A stretch of 62,281 nucleotides of DNA from the NCBI GenBank assembly GCA_018970395.1, contig JAGWWM010000012.1, positions 1 through 62,281 on the forward strand. The letters run 5' to 3'. The position numbers were made by a program, and so were the translations under genes. This DNA comes from Bacteroidota bacterium. GTDB lineage: Bacteria; Bacteroidota; Bacteroidia; Chitinophagales; Chitinophagaceae. The stretch's first letter is position 1, and every line of letters begins with the position of its first letter. A model generated the notes under the pieces. It saw nothing but the letters and a program-made list of their open reading frames with translations. It was not told the DNA's origin and did not search any database. Below are positions 37,473 to 47,143 of this stretch, piece after piece.

Positions 37473-39442
37473 TGTCTTTTGAGCAGCGACAAGTTACGTT
37501 TTTGCAGTTGTAAATTTTTGATTTGCTGCAAAGAATCTTTAACTCGATTGATGGAATCCCTAACATGCAACTCCTGACGAATTCTAGCAGGTATTAAACT
37601 CACTTTTGAAATCCGTTCTACCTCCGCTTTTCTGCGATCGCCTGCAATAGAATCCGTTAAAAATTTTTCCATGAGGAGGGAGGCGATTGGTGCAGCCCAA
37701 GTGGAACCGAAGCCGGCGTTTTCTACTACTACGCAAATGGCGATTTTGGGTTTTTCCTTCGGAGCGAAGGCCACAAAAAAGGAATGGTTCTGTTGTTTTT
37801 TCCCTCTGAAATAATTTTCCACCGTTCCGGTTTTGGCGCATACCGCAATACCTTCAATAGCCGCATTACGAGCGGTTCCGTTGGTGACCACCATTTCCAT
37901 GCCGTCAATAACTGCCTGGTAGGTACTATCGTGAATATGAAGTGGCTTTATTTTTTTTCTGAACTTATGCAAAATGGTATCGGAAGCCGATTCTCTTTCA
38001 ATTGATTTCACGAAATGGGGAATATAATACCAGCCGCGGTTGGCAATAAGACAGGCAGTGTTTGCCATCTGAAGCGGCGTTGCCTGTATTTCTCCCTGGC
38101 CGATACCGAGAGAAGCGATGGTGCAGGAATTCCATCCCCCTTTACGAAAGACCCTGTTATATCGTGCCGTATCGGGAATATAACCGGCATATTCTCCCGG
38201 AAGGTCGATGCCGAGGCGATGTCCCAGTCCAAAACCGGTCATATAATTTTTCCACTGCATGAGTCCAAGCTCAATATTGCGATAGGCAGGATTATCGAGC
38301 GCCATTCGAAATACATGGGCATAGTAGGAATTACAGGAATTAGCGATAGACAATTTAACATTTGCAGCATGACCGGCATTGGAGTGCGTACAGGCCGGCT
38401 TTCCGCAAGGGCCATAGCGCCCAAAACAATTATAGCCGAACTGCGGGTTAATGAGCCCTTCATCCAAAGCCACGAGGGCGCCGAGTGGCTTGAAGGTAGA
38501 TCCGGGAGGATATACTCCCTGCATTCCTCTGTTAAGCATCGGCAATGCCGGATTCACAAAGAGACGATTAAAGTTTTTGCGCGATTCTGGTCCGGTTAAT
38601 TCGTTGGGATCATAACCCGGAGAGGAAGCCATGGCAATGATACCACCGGTCTGTGGTTCTATGGCAACTACACTTCCCACTTTGTTGGATAATAGCTTTT
38701 CGGCTAATTCCTGTACTTCAATATCAATGTACGTGTGTAAATGTCTGCCTGCAACTGATGGCGTATCAAAAGCGCCTTGTTCATAGGGGCCGATCGGGCG
38801 ATTGAAATTATCGCGCAGAATATATTGTATCCCGCGTTGTCCCATCAATATTTTTTCATAATAATTTTCCAGCCCACTTCTTCCCGCATAATCTCCCATC
38901 TGATAAAAAAAGTTCGATTTTTTAAGCATAGAAGAATCCACTTCTCCTACATAGCCAAGTACCTGAGCGGCGGACTTGAAAGGATAGGATCTGACCGGCC
39001 TTTCCTGCAGAAAAAATGCCGGCTGAAAACGAAAAAGATTTTCATTCACTTTGGCATATTTCTCCGGAGTAAGCAAAGGTTCGAATACAGAAGGACGGTT
39101 GCGTGAATTTTTAATGATGGCAGTAATGATGCGCTTTTTGAATTCTGCCGTATCAATTCCTAAAATACGACAGAGCGTGAAGGTGTCAGTGCCTTTCACC
39201 TGTGCAGGAGTCACCATCAAATCGTACATGGAAACATTTTGCAGGATTGGCTTCCCATCCCGATCAAAAATAATTCCCCTGCCCGGATAAACCACCTTTC
39301 GTAAGATAGCCTGATCCGTTGCCAGTTTCTCATACTTGTCGGATAGTAATTGCAAGAATATCAACCGCAACAACAAAATAATAAAGACAATCGCGAAAAT
39401 GAATTGTATGGTAATATTTCTCGATTGATTAAATACTGCCAT
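37469..39442 (-). CDS. mrdA: Penicillin-binding protein 2
   Basis: PBP2 is the monofunctional transpeptidase that crosslinks peptidoglycan made by RodA. The 657-residue protein has an N-terminal membrane helix (about 9-30), the dimerisation/pedestal domain (about 50-215), and the transpeptidase domain with YPPGSTFKPLGALVALDEG (SxxK active site), SNS-type IANSCNSYYAH (SxN) and AVCAKTGTVENY (KTG). Length is typical. It is followed by rodA with a 4-bp overlap and preceded by mreD after 39 bp. Confidence 0.96.
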   Translation of the reverse strand: MAVFNQSRNITIQFIFAIVFIILLLRLIFLQLLSDKYEKLATDQAILRKVVYPGRGIIFDRDGKPILQNVSMYDLMVTPAQVKGTDTFTLCRILGIDTAEFKKRIITAIIKNSRNRPSVFEPLLTPEKYAKVNENLFRFQPAFFLQERPVRSYPFKSAAQVLGYVGEVDSSMLKKSNFFYQMGDYAGRSGLENYYEKILMGQRGIQYILRDNFNRPIGPYEQGAFDTPSVAGRHLHTYIDIEVQELAEKLLSNKVGSVVAIEPQTGGIIAMASSPGYDPNELTGPESRKNFNRLFVNPALPMLNRGMQGVYPPGSTFKPLGALVALDEGLINPQFGYNCFGRYGPCGKPACTHSNAGHAANVKLSIANSCNSYYAHVFRMALDNPAYRNIELGLMQWKNYMTGFGLGHRLGIDLPGEYAGYIPDTARYNRVFRKGGWNSCTIASLGIGQGEIQATPLQMANTACLIANRGWYYIPHFVKSIERESASDTILHKFRKKIKPLHIHDSTYQAVIDGMEMVVTNGTARNAAIEGIAVCAKTGTVENYFRGKKQQNHSFFVAFAPKEKPKIAICVVVENAGFGSTWAAPIASLLMEKFLTDSIAGDRRKAEVERISKVSLIPARIRQELHVRDSINRVKDSLQQIKNLQLQKRNLSLLKRQ

Positions 39443-39481
39443 AAATAAGATATGCTTTGAATGACGCTATGCTAAAATACA

Positions 39482-40012
39482 TCAGGTATTGGTTAGAAAT
39501 TTTTGTTTGCGGTGAAAGATCAATTCGATGGATAAAATTAACACTAAACTAACCCCCCAGGAAATTCCGGTTTTTAACCACATATAAGACATATCGCCAA
39601 ACTGAAATGCCTGAATAGAAAAAAGGCAGAAGTGATGCAAAAGGGTAAGAATGGCTACATAAGAAATGTAAGGTACCATTCCCATACTTTGGGCAGAAGG
39701 TTCTCTGTAATTAAATTCCACTCCTTGCTGCGGCATCAGTAAAGCGATCAGAAAAGGTCGTAAGTAGCCAATCAGCACCATTGCAGCTGCATGCATGCCG
39801 GGAGTTTTGGTAAAAAAATCCATCAGCATCCCCGTGATAAAACTCAGGAGCAGCAACGGCGCTCTTCCAATTTGGAAAGGAAGCCATAATGAAAAAAGAA
39901 AATATAATACCGGAACGGCAGTATGATGCAGAGGGGGAATCTGATAAAGCAAGAAGTGCTGCGACAGGAGCAGCAGCAGCAAACGAAAAAGATGTTTAAT
40001 AAATTCACTCAT
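39482..40012 (-). CDS. mreD: Rod shape-determining protein MreD
   Basis: A 176-residue integral membrane protein with about five helices, including LPFQIGRAPLLLLSFITGML and the following DFFTKTPGMHAAAMVLIGYL, which matches MreD. Sequence conservation in MreD is low, so the position between mreC and mrdA is part of the evidence. Its start overlaps the mreC stop by one base. It helps link MreB filaments with the wall synthesis enzymes. Confidence 0.9.
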   Translation of the reverse strand: MSEFIKHLFRLLLLLLSQHFLLYQIPPLHHTAVPVLYFLFSLWLPFQIGRAPLLLLSFITGMLMDFFTKTPGMHAAAMVLIGYLRPFLIALLMPQQGVEFNYREPSAQSMGMVPYISYVAILTLLHHFCLFSIQAFQFGDMSYMWLKTGISWGVSLVLILSIELIFHRKQKFLTNT

Positions 40013-40860
40013 TATTTTTCCTTATTTCTATTTTCGAGTTCTTCCTGTTCGGCGCGTTGCAAGTTTTCAATCACGAATACATTTTGAATTTTGCTGAAAT
40101 CGGTAGCCGGTTTTACCTGTAACAGAAAGTTATTGCTGCTTTTTTCAGCGATTACTTTTTGAACAGTGCCTATCATGAGGTTAGCAGGAAAATCGGAATA
40201 TTGACTCGTGAGAATAGTGTCGCCCGGCTTTACCTGTGTTCCCTTGGAAATATCTTTCATTTGTACAATCCGCGGATCAGCACCATCCCATTCTATTCTT
40301 CCCATTTCGCCGGTCTTTTTGAGGCGACCGCTGATGCGACTTTGGCGGTGGAGCATACTCATGACCGTAGCAAAATTGTCGCTCACATCCAGTACTACGC
40401 CGACCACGCCGGAGGGGCCGATGACAACCATGCCCGGTTCTATTTCTTGAAGCCGACCCCGGTGCAGGGTAATGAAATTATTAGGAAGATTCACGCTATT
40501 ATTGACCACTGTAGCTTCGCGGTAGCGATACTTGCGAAATTGGGAAAGGGTATCTATACGAATTGTGTCAAGCGCAAGCGTACCCGCCGTAGTATCGGGT
40601 GCCTGAAAATTTTGAGACAATTGATTTTGCAAGATATTGAGCCGGTGGCGCAGGGCTTCGTTTTCTTTTTTGAGTGAGAAGTAAAGGGTGAATTGCTGCG
40701 CTTTTGCTTCCAGCTTGCCTGTCCATTCGCCCGCTACATCCATATAGGCAGCACGATGAAACTGGTTGTAGCGAAACAGCAAATAAAAACTATAGATTTC
40801 CAGTGAAAGGAAAAGGAGGAGGATGAAATAGCGACGAATGAAAGCGAAAAGATTCCGCAC
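40012..40860 (-). CDS. mreC: Rod shape-determining protein MreC
   Basis: MreC is the periplasmic scaffold of the elongasome that activates PBP2. The 282-residue product has a membrane helix (about 10-30), a coiled-coil stretch (about 45-85; LKKENEALRHRLNILQNQLS), and the double beta-barrel domain (about 110-265) with IGPSGVVGVVLDVSDNFATV and PGDTILTSQYSDFPANLMIG. It lies 27 bp after mreB. The C-terminus is a short charged tail. Confidence 0.94.
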   Translation of the reverse strand: MRNLFAFIRRYFILLLFLSLEIYSFYLLFRYNQFHRAAYMDVAGEWTGKLEAKAQQFTLYFSLKKENEALRHRLNILQNQLSQNFQAPDTTAGTLALDTIRIDTLSQFRKYRYREATVVNNSVNLPNNFITLHRGRLQEIEPGMVVIGPSGVVGVVLDVSDNFATVMSMLHRQSRISGRLKKTGEMGRIEWDGADPRIVQMKDISKGTQVKPGDTILTSQYSDFPANLMIGTVQKVIAEKSSNNFLLQVKPATDFSKIQNVFVIENLQRAEQEELENRNKEK

Positions 40861-40887
40861 TGAATCTGTTTTAGGTTTGACTCACCA

Positions 40888-41916
40888 TCAGTTACGCATT
40901 ACAAACGGATAGCGGTTGTAATTTTTAAGCGCGATACCGGTTCCTCTTACAACACTTTTGAGGGGGTCGTCGGCGATATGAACAGGCAATTTGATTTTTT
41001 GCTGGAGTCTTTTATCGAGACCGCGCAACAAAGAACCGCCGCCCGTAATATAGATGCCTCTTCGATAAATATCTGCAGCCAGTTCGGGCGGCGTGATCTC
41101 CAAAGCTTTTAAAATCGCCTCTTCAATTTTGAAGATACTTTTATCGAGGGCTTCCGCAATCTCCTGGTAACTCACCATGATTTGCTTGGGAATACCGGTA
41201 ACCAGATCACGGCCATTTACAGGAATATCATCCGGCGGATTGTCCAGCTCCTTCATCGCAGAACCAATCTGAATTTTGATTTGCTCGGCTGTACGTTCTC
41301 CAATGAGCAAACTGTGATAACGACGCAGAGCCTCCATAATGTCAGCGGTAAATTCATCACCGGCAATACGAATACTCTGATCACAAACAATACCTGCGAG
41401 TGCAATCACGGTAATACCGGTGGTACCGCCTCCGATATCCACAATCATATTTCCTACCGGCTCTTCCACATCAATGCCAATTCCCAAAGCAGCTGCCATC
41501 GGCTCGTGGATCAGATATACTTCCTGCGCGCCGGCCTGCTCGGCACTGTCGCGCACGGCTCTTTTTTCCACTTCAGTAATACTGCTGGGAATACAAATCA
41601 TCATGCGCCATTTCGGAGGAAACCAGGGCTTTTTAGGATAGACTAATTTGATGAGCTCACGAATCATCAATTCAGCCGCATTGAAATCAGCAATTACGCC
41701 GTCTTTCAACGGACGCACGGTGCGAATGCTTTCATGTGTTTTTTCATGCATCATCAATGCCTTCTTGCCAACCGCCAAAACATGTTTGGGATTGTTGCGA
41801 TCGAGGGCAACGATGGAAGGTTCATTCACCACGATTTCATCGTTGTGTATAATGAGTGTATTGGCGGTGCCAAGATCGATGGCAATATCCTGTGTAAAAA
41901 AGTTGAAAAGTCCCAT
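40888..41916 (-). CDS. mreB: Rod shape-determining protein MreB
   Basis: MreB is the actin homologue whose membrane-bound filaments guide side-wall synthesis. The 342-residue protein has the ATPase motifs DIAIDLGTANTLI near the start, MIVDIGGGTTGITVIAL, and IYITGGGSLLRGLDKRL. I start at ATG 41916 (MGLFNFFTQDIAID), whose hydrophobic first residues fit the membrane-binding loop; the frame is open to 41928. It is the first gene of mreB-mreC-mreD-mrdA-rodA, all closely spaced and on the minus strand. Confidence 0.97.
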   Translation of the reverse strand: MGLFNFFTQDIAIDLGTANTLIIHNDEIVVNEPSIVALDRNNPKHVLAVGKKALMMHEKTHESIRTVRPLKDGVIADFNAAELMIRELIKLVYPKKPWFPPKWRMMICIPSSITEVEKRAVRDSAEQAGAQEVYLIHEPMAAALGIGIDVEEPVGNMIVDIGGGTTGITVIALAGIVCDQSIRIAGDEFTADIMEALRRYHSLLIGERTAEQIKIQIGSAMKELDNPPDDIPVNGRDLVTGIPKQIMVSYQEIAEALDKSIFKIEEAILKALEITPPELAADIYRRGIYITGGGSLLRGLDKRLQQKIKLPVHIADDPLKSVVRGTGIALKNYNRYPFVMRN

Positions 41917-42078
41917 TGTAGTAAGCAAGGATCTGATAGAATCCCAATGTAGGCAAAGTTGAGAGAAAATATCCGAATTAACAAAGAAGCAAAGTAAGTA
42001 ATTATTAATTAAGAATTAATAATGAGTAATTAGGGAAACTGTCAACCGCCAACAGGCAACAGAGAACTTCTATTTGCC

Positions 42079-43371
42079 TTAAAATTCATACCCAATATCC
42101 CTCCGGAAATACATCCCTTCGAAGGCAATTCCTGAAAGCGTATCCACTGATTTTTGCGCTGCCTCCTTAATCGAATCTCCAAATGAAGTAACCGTTATTA
42201 CACGACCGCCATTGGTGACAATCTCATCACCTTCTGCTCTTGTTCCGGCATGAAAAAGCATGGTATCAGGATGAACAGGTACCCTAATTTTCATGGGTAA
42301 CCCCTTTTTGTAATCCCCCGGATATCCTCCGCTCACGGCCATAATGGTCACGGCACTCCGGGGATCCTGCTCAATTTCTGTTTTCTTCAATTCTCCTTTG
42401 GAGAGCGCCTCCAACAAAAGCAACAAATCAGTTTTTAATCTGGGCATTACCACCTCCGTTTCGGGGTCGCCCATGCGGCAATTGTATTCAATGACATAAG
42501 GATCTTCGCCCACTTTTATCAGTCCAAAAAAAATAAATCCTTTATACTCTAAACCATCTTCCTTCAAACCACGTATGGTAGGACGAATAATTCGTTCTTC
42601 CACTTTACGCATAAACGCTGCGTCAGCAAAAGGCACGGGACTGACGGCGCCCATTCCTCCGGTATTCAGACCGGTATCTCCTTCTCCGATTCTTTTATAG
42701 TCCTTTGCTTCGGGAAGTAACACGTAATCTTTCCCATCGGTAAGGACAAACACACTCAATTCTATACCAGATAAAAAAGCTTCCACCACCACTTTTGCAC
42801 TGGCGGCTCCAAACTTCGCATGGGTTAGCATCTGCTCAATTTCACTTAACGCCTCTTCATGGGTTTGGGCAATGATAACCCCCTTGCCGGCAGCGAGTCC
42901 GTCTGCCTTCAACACCACAGGCAGAGCGTGAGCTGCAATGTATTTTTTCGCTTCTTCAACTGTTTCTGATGTAAACTCACGATACGCAGCCGTAGGAATA
43001 TTTCTTTTTTGCATGAAGGTTTTGGCGAAGGCTTTACTCCCCTCTAATTGCGCAGCAGCAGCAGAAGGGCCGATTACACCGAGCCAGTTGTCTCCGAATG
43101 AATTTTGCTGATGCGCTGTTTTGAAATAATCATATACCCCCTTGACCAATGGATCTTCCGGCCCCACTACAATAAGGTGAATATTTTCTTTTCGACAAAA
43201 CTTTTCCATTGATTCAAAGTCTCCATCTATTCGTAGGGGAATATTGATGCCGCATTCAGCGGTACCTGCATTACCGGGTGCAATATAGAGTTGTTCGCAA
43301 AGAAGACTTTGTTTCATTTTCCAGGCGAGTGCATGTTCTCTTCCCCCGGAGCCGAGCAGCAGGATATTCAT
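42079..43371 (-). CDS. purD: Phosphoribosylamine-glycine ligase
   Basis: PurD makes glycinamide ribonucleotide from phosphoribosylamine, glycine and ATP. The 430-residue ATP-grasp enzyme begins with MNILLLGSGGREHALAWKM, has LPVVLKADGLAAGKGVIIA for ATP binding, TGGMGAVSPVPFAD, and IEYNCRMGDPETEVVMPRLK with metal-binding residues. Length is standard. Between it and mreB is a short AT-rich stretch with TTAATTAAGAATTAATAATG-type inverted repeats (about 41999-42034). It is divergent from the peptide transporter gene. Confidence 0.97.
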   Translation of the reverse strand: MNILLLGSGGREHALAWKMKQSLLCEQLYIAPGNAGTAECGINIPLRIDGDFESMEKFCRKENIHLIVVGPEDPLVKGVYDYFKTAHQQNSFGDNWLGVIGPSAAAAQLEGSKAFAKTFMQKRNIPTAAYREFTSETVEEAKKYIAAHALPVVLKADGLAAGKGVIIAQTHEEALSEIEQMLTHAKFGAASAKVVVEAFLSGIELSVFVLTDGKDYVLLPEAKDYKRIGEGDTGLNTGGMGAVSPVPFADAAFMRKVEERIIRPTIRGLKEDGLEYKGFIFFGLIKVGEDPYVIEYNCRMGDPETEVVMPRLKTDLLLLLEALSKGELKKTEIEQDPRSAVTIMAVSGGYPGDYKKGLPMKIRVPVHPDTMLFHAGTRAEGDEIVTNGGRVITVTSFGDSIKEAAQKSVDTLSGIAFEGMYFRRDIGYEF

Positions 43372-43469
43372 TTGAAAAGTATTTGTATTTCAGATGCAAA
43401 TTATATCTTCGGGAGTAAACTTGATTTTATTTCCTATTTTCGAAACTGAACTGAATAAAATTTTATCTC

Positions 43470-44984
43470 ATGAGTAATGTAACGAGTGCAAGCCATCCTA
43501 AGGGACTTTACGTGTTGTTTTTTACTGAAATGTGGGAGCGTTTCAGCTATTATGGCATGCGTGCCATCCTGATGCTTTTCATGACCAAAGCTTTATTGTT
43601 TGATTCGGAATTTGCTTCCGGATTATACGGGAATTATACCGGACTGGTGTATCTCACCCCTTTGATTGGCGGGTATATCTCCGACCGTTACTGGGGCAAC
43701 AGGCGCTCGATTCTGGTAGGCGGCATATTAATGGCAATCGGACAGTTTCTGTTATTCGGAAGTGCTTCGTTACTGGGAACTGATCTAGCAAAAATTCTGT
43801 TTTTTCTTGGATTGATGTGTCTCGTCATTGGAAATGGTTTCTTCAAACCAAATATTTCTACGATGGTGAATCAACTCTACCCTCAAGGTGATAAGCGGGT
43901 AGATGCCGCTTTCTCCATTTTTTACATGGGCATTAATTTAGGAGCTTTATTTTCACCATTGGTTTGTGGTACACTGGCAGAAAAAGTGGATTATAAATGG
44001 GGATTTTTTTCAGCAGGTATCGGTATGATTATCGGCATTCTCTTATTTGAATTTTTGAAGAATAAATACATTGTAACAGCAGAAGGGAAGCCGGTAGGTA
44101 CAAAACCGCTTCCGGTACAGAAAGAGAAGATCGAAACTCCCACCACAAGTTTTGATGTGAAGCGAGTGATGCTTTGGGTTGTTATCTATGCTATTTTATG
44201 GGCAGTTTTTATGCAGGTAGTTGGATTCAATTTTGTCAGCACCCTTATTTTTGCTACTTCTATTGCCGCAGCCGGTTTTGTGATTACTGACCCCTCCCTA
44301 ACAAAAGTTGAAAGAAGTCGGATAGTGGTTATTTATATCATTGCGTTTTTCGTGATTTTCTTCTGGAGTGCTTTTGAGCAGGCAGGTGCTTCACTCACCC
44401 TCTTTGCCGATCAGCAAACCGACCGGTATATTTTCGGATGGGAAATGCCCGCCAGTTATTTCCAGTCTGTTAATCCGTTTGCTATCGTCATCTTCGCACC
44501 AATTTTTGCGATGTTATGGACCGGCTTAGGGAAACGCAATATGGAACCTCCTTCTCCGGTTAAGCAAGCCATTGGTTTGTTTTTACTGGCGGTGGGTTAT
44601 CTCATCATTGCCATTGGTGTAAAAGGCGTATCAGGTGCTGATAAAACCAGCATGTTTTGGTTGTTGAGCATGTACCTGGTGCATACAATCGGAGAATTAT
44701 GTCTGTCGCCCATCGGTCTTTCAATGGTAGCAAAATTGTCGCCGGTCAGACTTGGTTCTTTACTGATGGGGATCTGGTTTTTAAGCAATGCGATGGCGAA
44801 TGATTTTGCGGGTATGCTGAGCAAATTGTATCCTGAAGGAGGAAAAACAACGAGTTTGCTCGGACTGGAAATTACCAATCTTTATGACTTCTTCATGGTA
44901 TTTGTGGGGATGGCCGGCATTGCCTCTGTGATTTTATTTTTATTGTCGAGTCGTTTATTGAAGATGATGCATGGGTTGAGGTGA
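43470..44984 (+). CDS. POT/PTR-family proton-coupled oligopeptide transporter
   Basis: A 504-residue major facilitator protein with about fourteen hydrophobic segments. The PTR2 signature FFTEMWERFSYYGMRAIL near residue 12-29 carries the ExxER motif for proton coupling, and GNGFFKPNISTMVNQLY and FSIFYMGINLGALFSPLVCG are the second and third family motifs. It imports di- and tripeptides with protons. The gene symbol dtpT is often used for relatives, but exact orthology is not shown. A weaker promoter-like TATTTTCG lies at 43435-43442. Confidence 0.93.
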   Translation: MSNVTSASHPKGLYVLFFTEMWERFSYYGMRAILMLFMTKALLFDSEFASGLYGNYTGLVYLTPLIGGYISDRYWGNRRSILVGGILMAIGQFLLFGSASLLGTDLAKILFFLGLMCLVIGNGFFKPNISTMVNQLYPQGDKRVDAAFSIFYMGINLGALFSPLVCGTLAEKVDYKWGFFSAGIGMIIGILLFEFLKNKYIVTAEGKPVGTKPLPVQKEKIETPTTSFDVKRVMLWVVIYAILWAVFMQVVGFNFVSTLIFATSIAAAGFVITDPSLTKVERSRIVVIYIIAFFVIFFWSAFEQAGASLTLFADQQTDRYIFGWEMPASYFQSVNPFAIVIFAPIFAMLWTGLGKRNMEPPSPVKQAIGLFLLAVGYLIIAIGVKGVSGADKTSMFWLLSMYLVHTIGELCLSPIGLSMVAKLSPVRLGSLLMGIWFLSNAMANDFAGMLSKLYPEGGKTTSLLGLEITNLYDFFMVFVGMAGIASVILFLLSSRLLKMMHGLR

Positions 44985-44991
44985 GAGCGAT

Positions 44992-45000
44992 TACTTTTGC
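44992..45000 (+). promoter_or_regulatory. rlmD promoter -7 element at the start codon
   Basis: TACTTTTGC matches TAnnTTTGC and ends 3 nt before the GTG at 45004. Transcription should begin at or just beside the start codon. Confidence 0.5.
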
Positions 45001-45003
45001 AAT

Positions 45004-46479
45004 GTGAGAAGAAAAGAAAAAAACAGAATACTCCGGGAGATTTTGGTGGAAGACTATGCCGCAGAGGGGAAGTCCATCGCCCGGGTGGAAGGTAAGGTGG
45101 TATTTATCGAGGGCGCGGTCCCGGGCGATGTGGCAGATGTCCGTTTGACTAAAAGTAAAAAAGACTGGGCAGAAGGGAAAGCCGTTCATTTTCATAAGTA
45201 TGCGAAAAATCGCACCACTCCTTTCTGCGAACACTTCGGGGTATGCGGTGGATGCAAATGGCAGATGCTTCCGTATGAAGAGCAACTCCAGTTTAAAGAA
45301 AGAGAAGTGGCTTCACACCTCCAAAGAATCGGGAAAATTGATCTCCCCCAGCCTTTCCCTATTGCCGGAGCTGATACCGATCGCTACTATCGCAACAAAC
45401 TCGAATTTACTTTTAGTAACCGCCGGTATTTTACGAATGAAGAATTGGCGGAGAAAAGAAAGCATTCACAAACGGCAGAGATGCTACGCGAAGAAAGACC
45501 TAATCTTTTTTCAGGCATCCCCGATGAGCCCGCACTGGGATTTCATGTGCCCGGATATTTTGATAAAGTGATTGACATCCATCAATGTCACCTGCAATCT
45601 GAACCCAGCAATGCCATCCGGAATTTCATCCGCAATTATGCGCTGCAGCATGAACACAGTTTTTACAATCTACGTGCCCATGAAGGATGGCTGCGCACCA
45701 TGATTCTTCGCAGTTCCACTTTGGGAGAATGGATGGTGAATCTCTGTTTTGGTTACGATGCGCCGCAGGAAAGAAATGCATTATTGCAAGCGGTGAGGAA
45801 AGCTTTTCCCTCTATTACCACGCTGCTCTATACTATCAATCCAAAAAAGAACGACAGCATACACGACCTGGAACCGCAGGTGTTTGATGGCAGCGGGTAT
45901 ATTACAGAGAAATTAGGCGATTATGTTTTCAAAATAGGTCCTAAATCTTTTTTTCAGACCAATACCAGGCAGGCAGAACAATTGTACAGCATCACCCGCG
46001 ATTTTGCGAAGCTCAGCGGCAATGAAGTACTATACGATTTGTATTGCGGCACCGGCAGCATTGGTATTTTCTGCAGTAAGGAAGCGAAGAAAATTATTGG
46101 AGTGGAAGTGATTGAGGAAGCGATCCAAGACGCACGCATCAATGCGGAGATGAATCAGGTAGCGCATGCGCAGTTCTTTGCGGGAGATGTGATTGATATT
46201 TGTACGGATGAATTCTTTGCCTTGCATGGAAGACCGGATGTCATCATCACCGATCCTCCCCGTGCGGGCATGCATGCGGCCTTAGTGCAAAAGCTGCTGG
46301 AAATAGAAGCAACTCGTATTGTTTATGTGAGTTGTAATCCTGCCACACAAGCTCGCGATCTGCAGTTGCTGGATGCCAAATACAAAGTGGAACAATTACA
46401 GGCCGTGGATCTTTTCCCGCACACGCATCATATAGAGAATGTGGTGGGGTTGGTGCTGAAAGAAGGTTTTGGGTTGTAA
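45004..46479 (+). CDS. rlmD: 23S rRNA (uracil1939-C5)-methyltransferase, RlmD/RumA family
   Basis: A 491-residue AdoMet-dependent uracil-C5 methyltransferase. It has an N-terminal TRAM domain (about 10-65), an iron-sulfur cluster motif CEHFGVCGGCKWQ (C-x5-C-GG-C) near 75, the AdoMet-binding YDLYCGTGSIGIF, DPPRAGMHAALVQ, and the catalytic Cys in IVYVSCNPATQARDL. The first codon is GTG 45004; the ATG two bases earlier is in another frame and meets TGA at once. RlmC or another RumA paralogue is possible, since Bacteroidota often have one or two. Its own promoter-like element abuts the start. Confidence 0.9.
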   Translation: MRRKEKNRILREILVEDYAAEGKSIARVEGKVVFIEGAVPGDVADVRLTKSKKDWAEGKAVHFHKYAKNRTTPFCEHFGVCGGCKWQMLPYEEQLQFKEREVASHLQRIGKIDLPQPFPIAGADTDRYYRNKLEFTFSNRRYFTNEELAEKRKHSQTAEMLREERPNLFSGIPDEPALGFHVPGYFDKVIDIHQCHLQSEPSNAIRNFIRNYALQHEHSFYNLRAHEGWLRTMILRSSTLGEWMVNLCFGYDAPQERNALLQAVRKAFPSITTLLYTINPKKNDSIHDLEPQVFDGSGYITEKLGDYVFKIGPKSFFQTNTRQAEQLYSITRDFAKLSGNEVLYDLYCGTGSIGIFCSKEAKKIIGVEVIEEAIQDARINAEMNQVAHAQFFAGDVIDICTDEFFALHGRPDVIITDPPRAGMHAALVQKLLEIEATRIVYVSCNPATQARDLQLLDAKYKVEQLQAVDLFPHTHHIENVVGLVLKEGFGL

Positions 46480-46505
46480 GTTGTAGGTTCGATAAATGTT
46501 GTCGG

Positions 46506-46594
46506 GTTGTCGGCTTCGCTGGTGTCGCCGCCGGAGGCGGGGTGTCGGGGCTATTTCTAAACCTCTAAACGACTCAACGCATCAACGAATCAAC
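46506..46594. repeat. Dispersed hairpin-rich repeat, copy A
   Basis: About 89 bp starting GTTGTCGGCTTCGCTGGTGT, containing the hairpin CCGCCGGAGGCGG (46528-46540), then CTATTTCTAAACCTCTAAAC and ACTCAACGCATCAACGAATC. A near copy lies at 51321-51408 and a partial one at 51497-51560. The stop codon of the minus-strand gene at 46590 lies inside it. Confidence 0.8.
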
Positions 46595-47126
46595 CTTTCT
46601 TCCTCCTGTACGCCTTTCTCGCCCCATAAGCAAGGCCAGCCGCAGCTAAGAGCGATAACCCGCCATCTACGGGAACGGCACCGCCGGTGCCACCACCACC
46701 ACCGCCGCCGGAAGGAGCACCACCGCCAACAGGATTACCCGTACCGCCGGTAAATGGATCACCTGGATCACCGGGAGGAGGAGGATTGGGTGTTCCGCTT
46801 AATGGATTACCCACTCTCATAGAGGCTCTTGAGGATGCCCCGGAAGATCCGGAAGCGCTGTTACCCTGATCTGATGAAGCACCTCCTGAAAAGCCATCAG
46901 TACTTACAGAACCGGAAATAGCGGTTTGTGAAGAAGCCGAAGCATCCCCTTGAGAAGAGGCTACAGCAACCGTCTGATCTGTTGAAGGATCTCCGGCACT
47001 GCTTGCTGAACTACTCCTTGATCCGATCAGTTGAGCGCCCAGATAGATACCCGAAAACGACAGGGGGGCTATGATGAGCAAATATTTTAATGAGAATTTA
47101 CTAACGATCACGCGTTGAAAAGGCAT
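46590..47126 (-). CDS. Ser/Gly/Pro-rich secreted protein with C-terminal PID-CTERM-like sorting signal
   Basis: A 178-residue protein with an N-terminal hydrophobic segment (about 10-32), a low-complexity body rich in Ser, Ala and Gly (35-110), a Pro/Gly stretch (110-148), and a tripartite C-terminus: PVDGG motif near 152, a hydrophobic helix LSLLAAAGLAYGA, and a basic end RKAYRRKKG. This resembles the PID-CTERM type of sorting signal described for Bacteroidota exosortase-like systems; the assignment is by eye. No exosortase gene is in the window. It follows the T9SS cargo gene by 17 bp and may be co-transcribed. Confidence 0.7.
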   Translation of the reverse strand: MPFQRVIVSKFSLKYLLIIAPLSFSGIYLGAQLIGSRSSSASSAGDPSTDQTVAVASSQGDASASSQTAISGSVSTDGFSGGASSDQGNSASGSSGASSRASMRVGNPLSGTPNPPPPGDPGDPFTGGTGNPVGGGAPSGGGGGGGTGGAVPVDGGLSLLAAAGLAYGARKAYRRKKG

Positions 47127-47143
47127 AAATTATGTTTAAAAAT

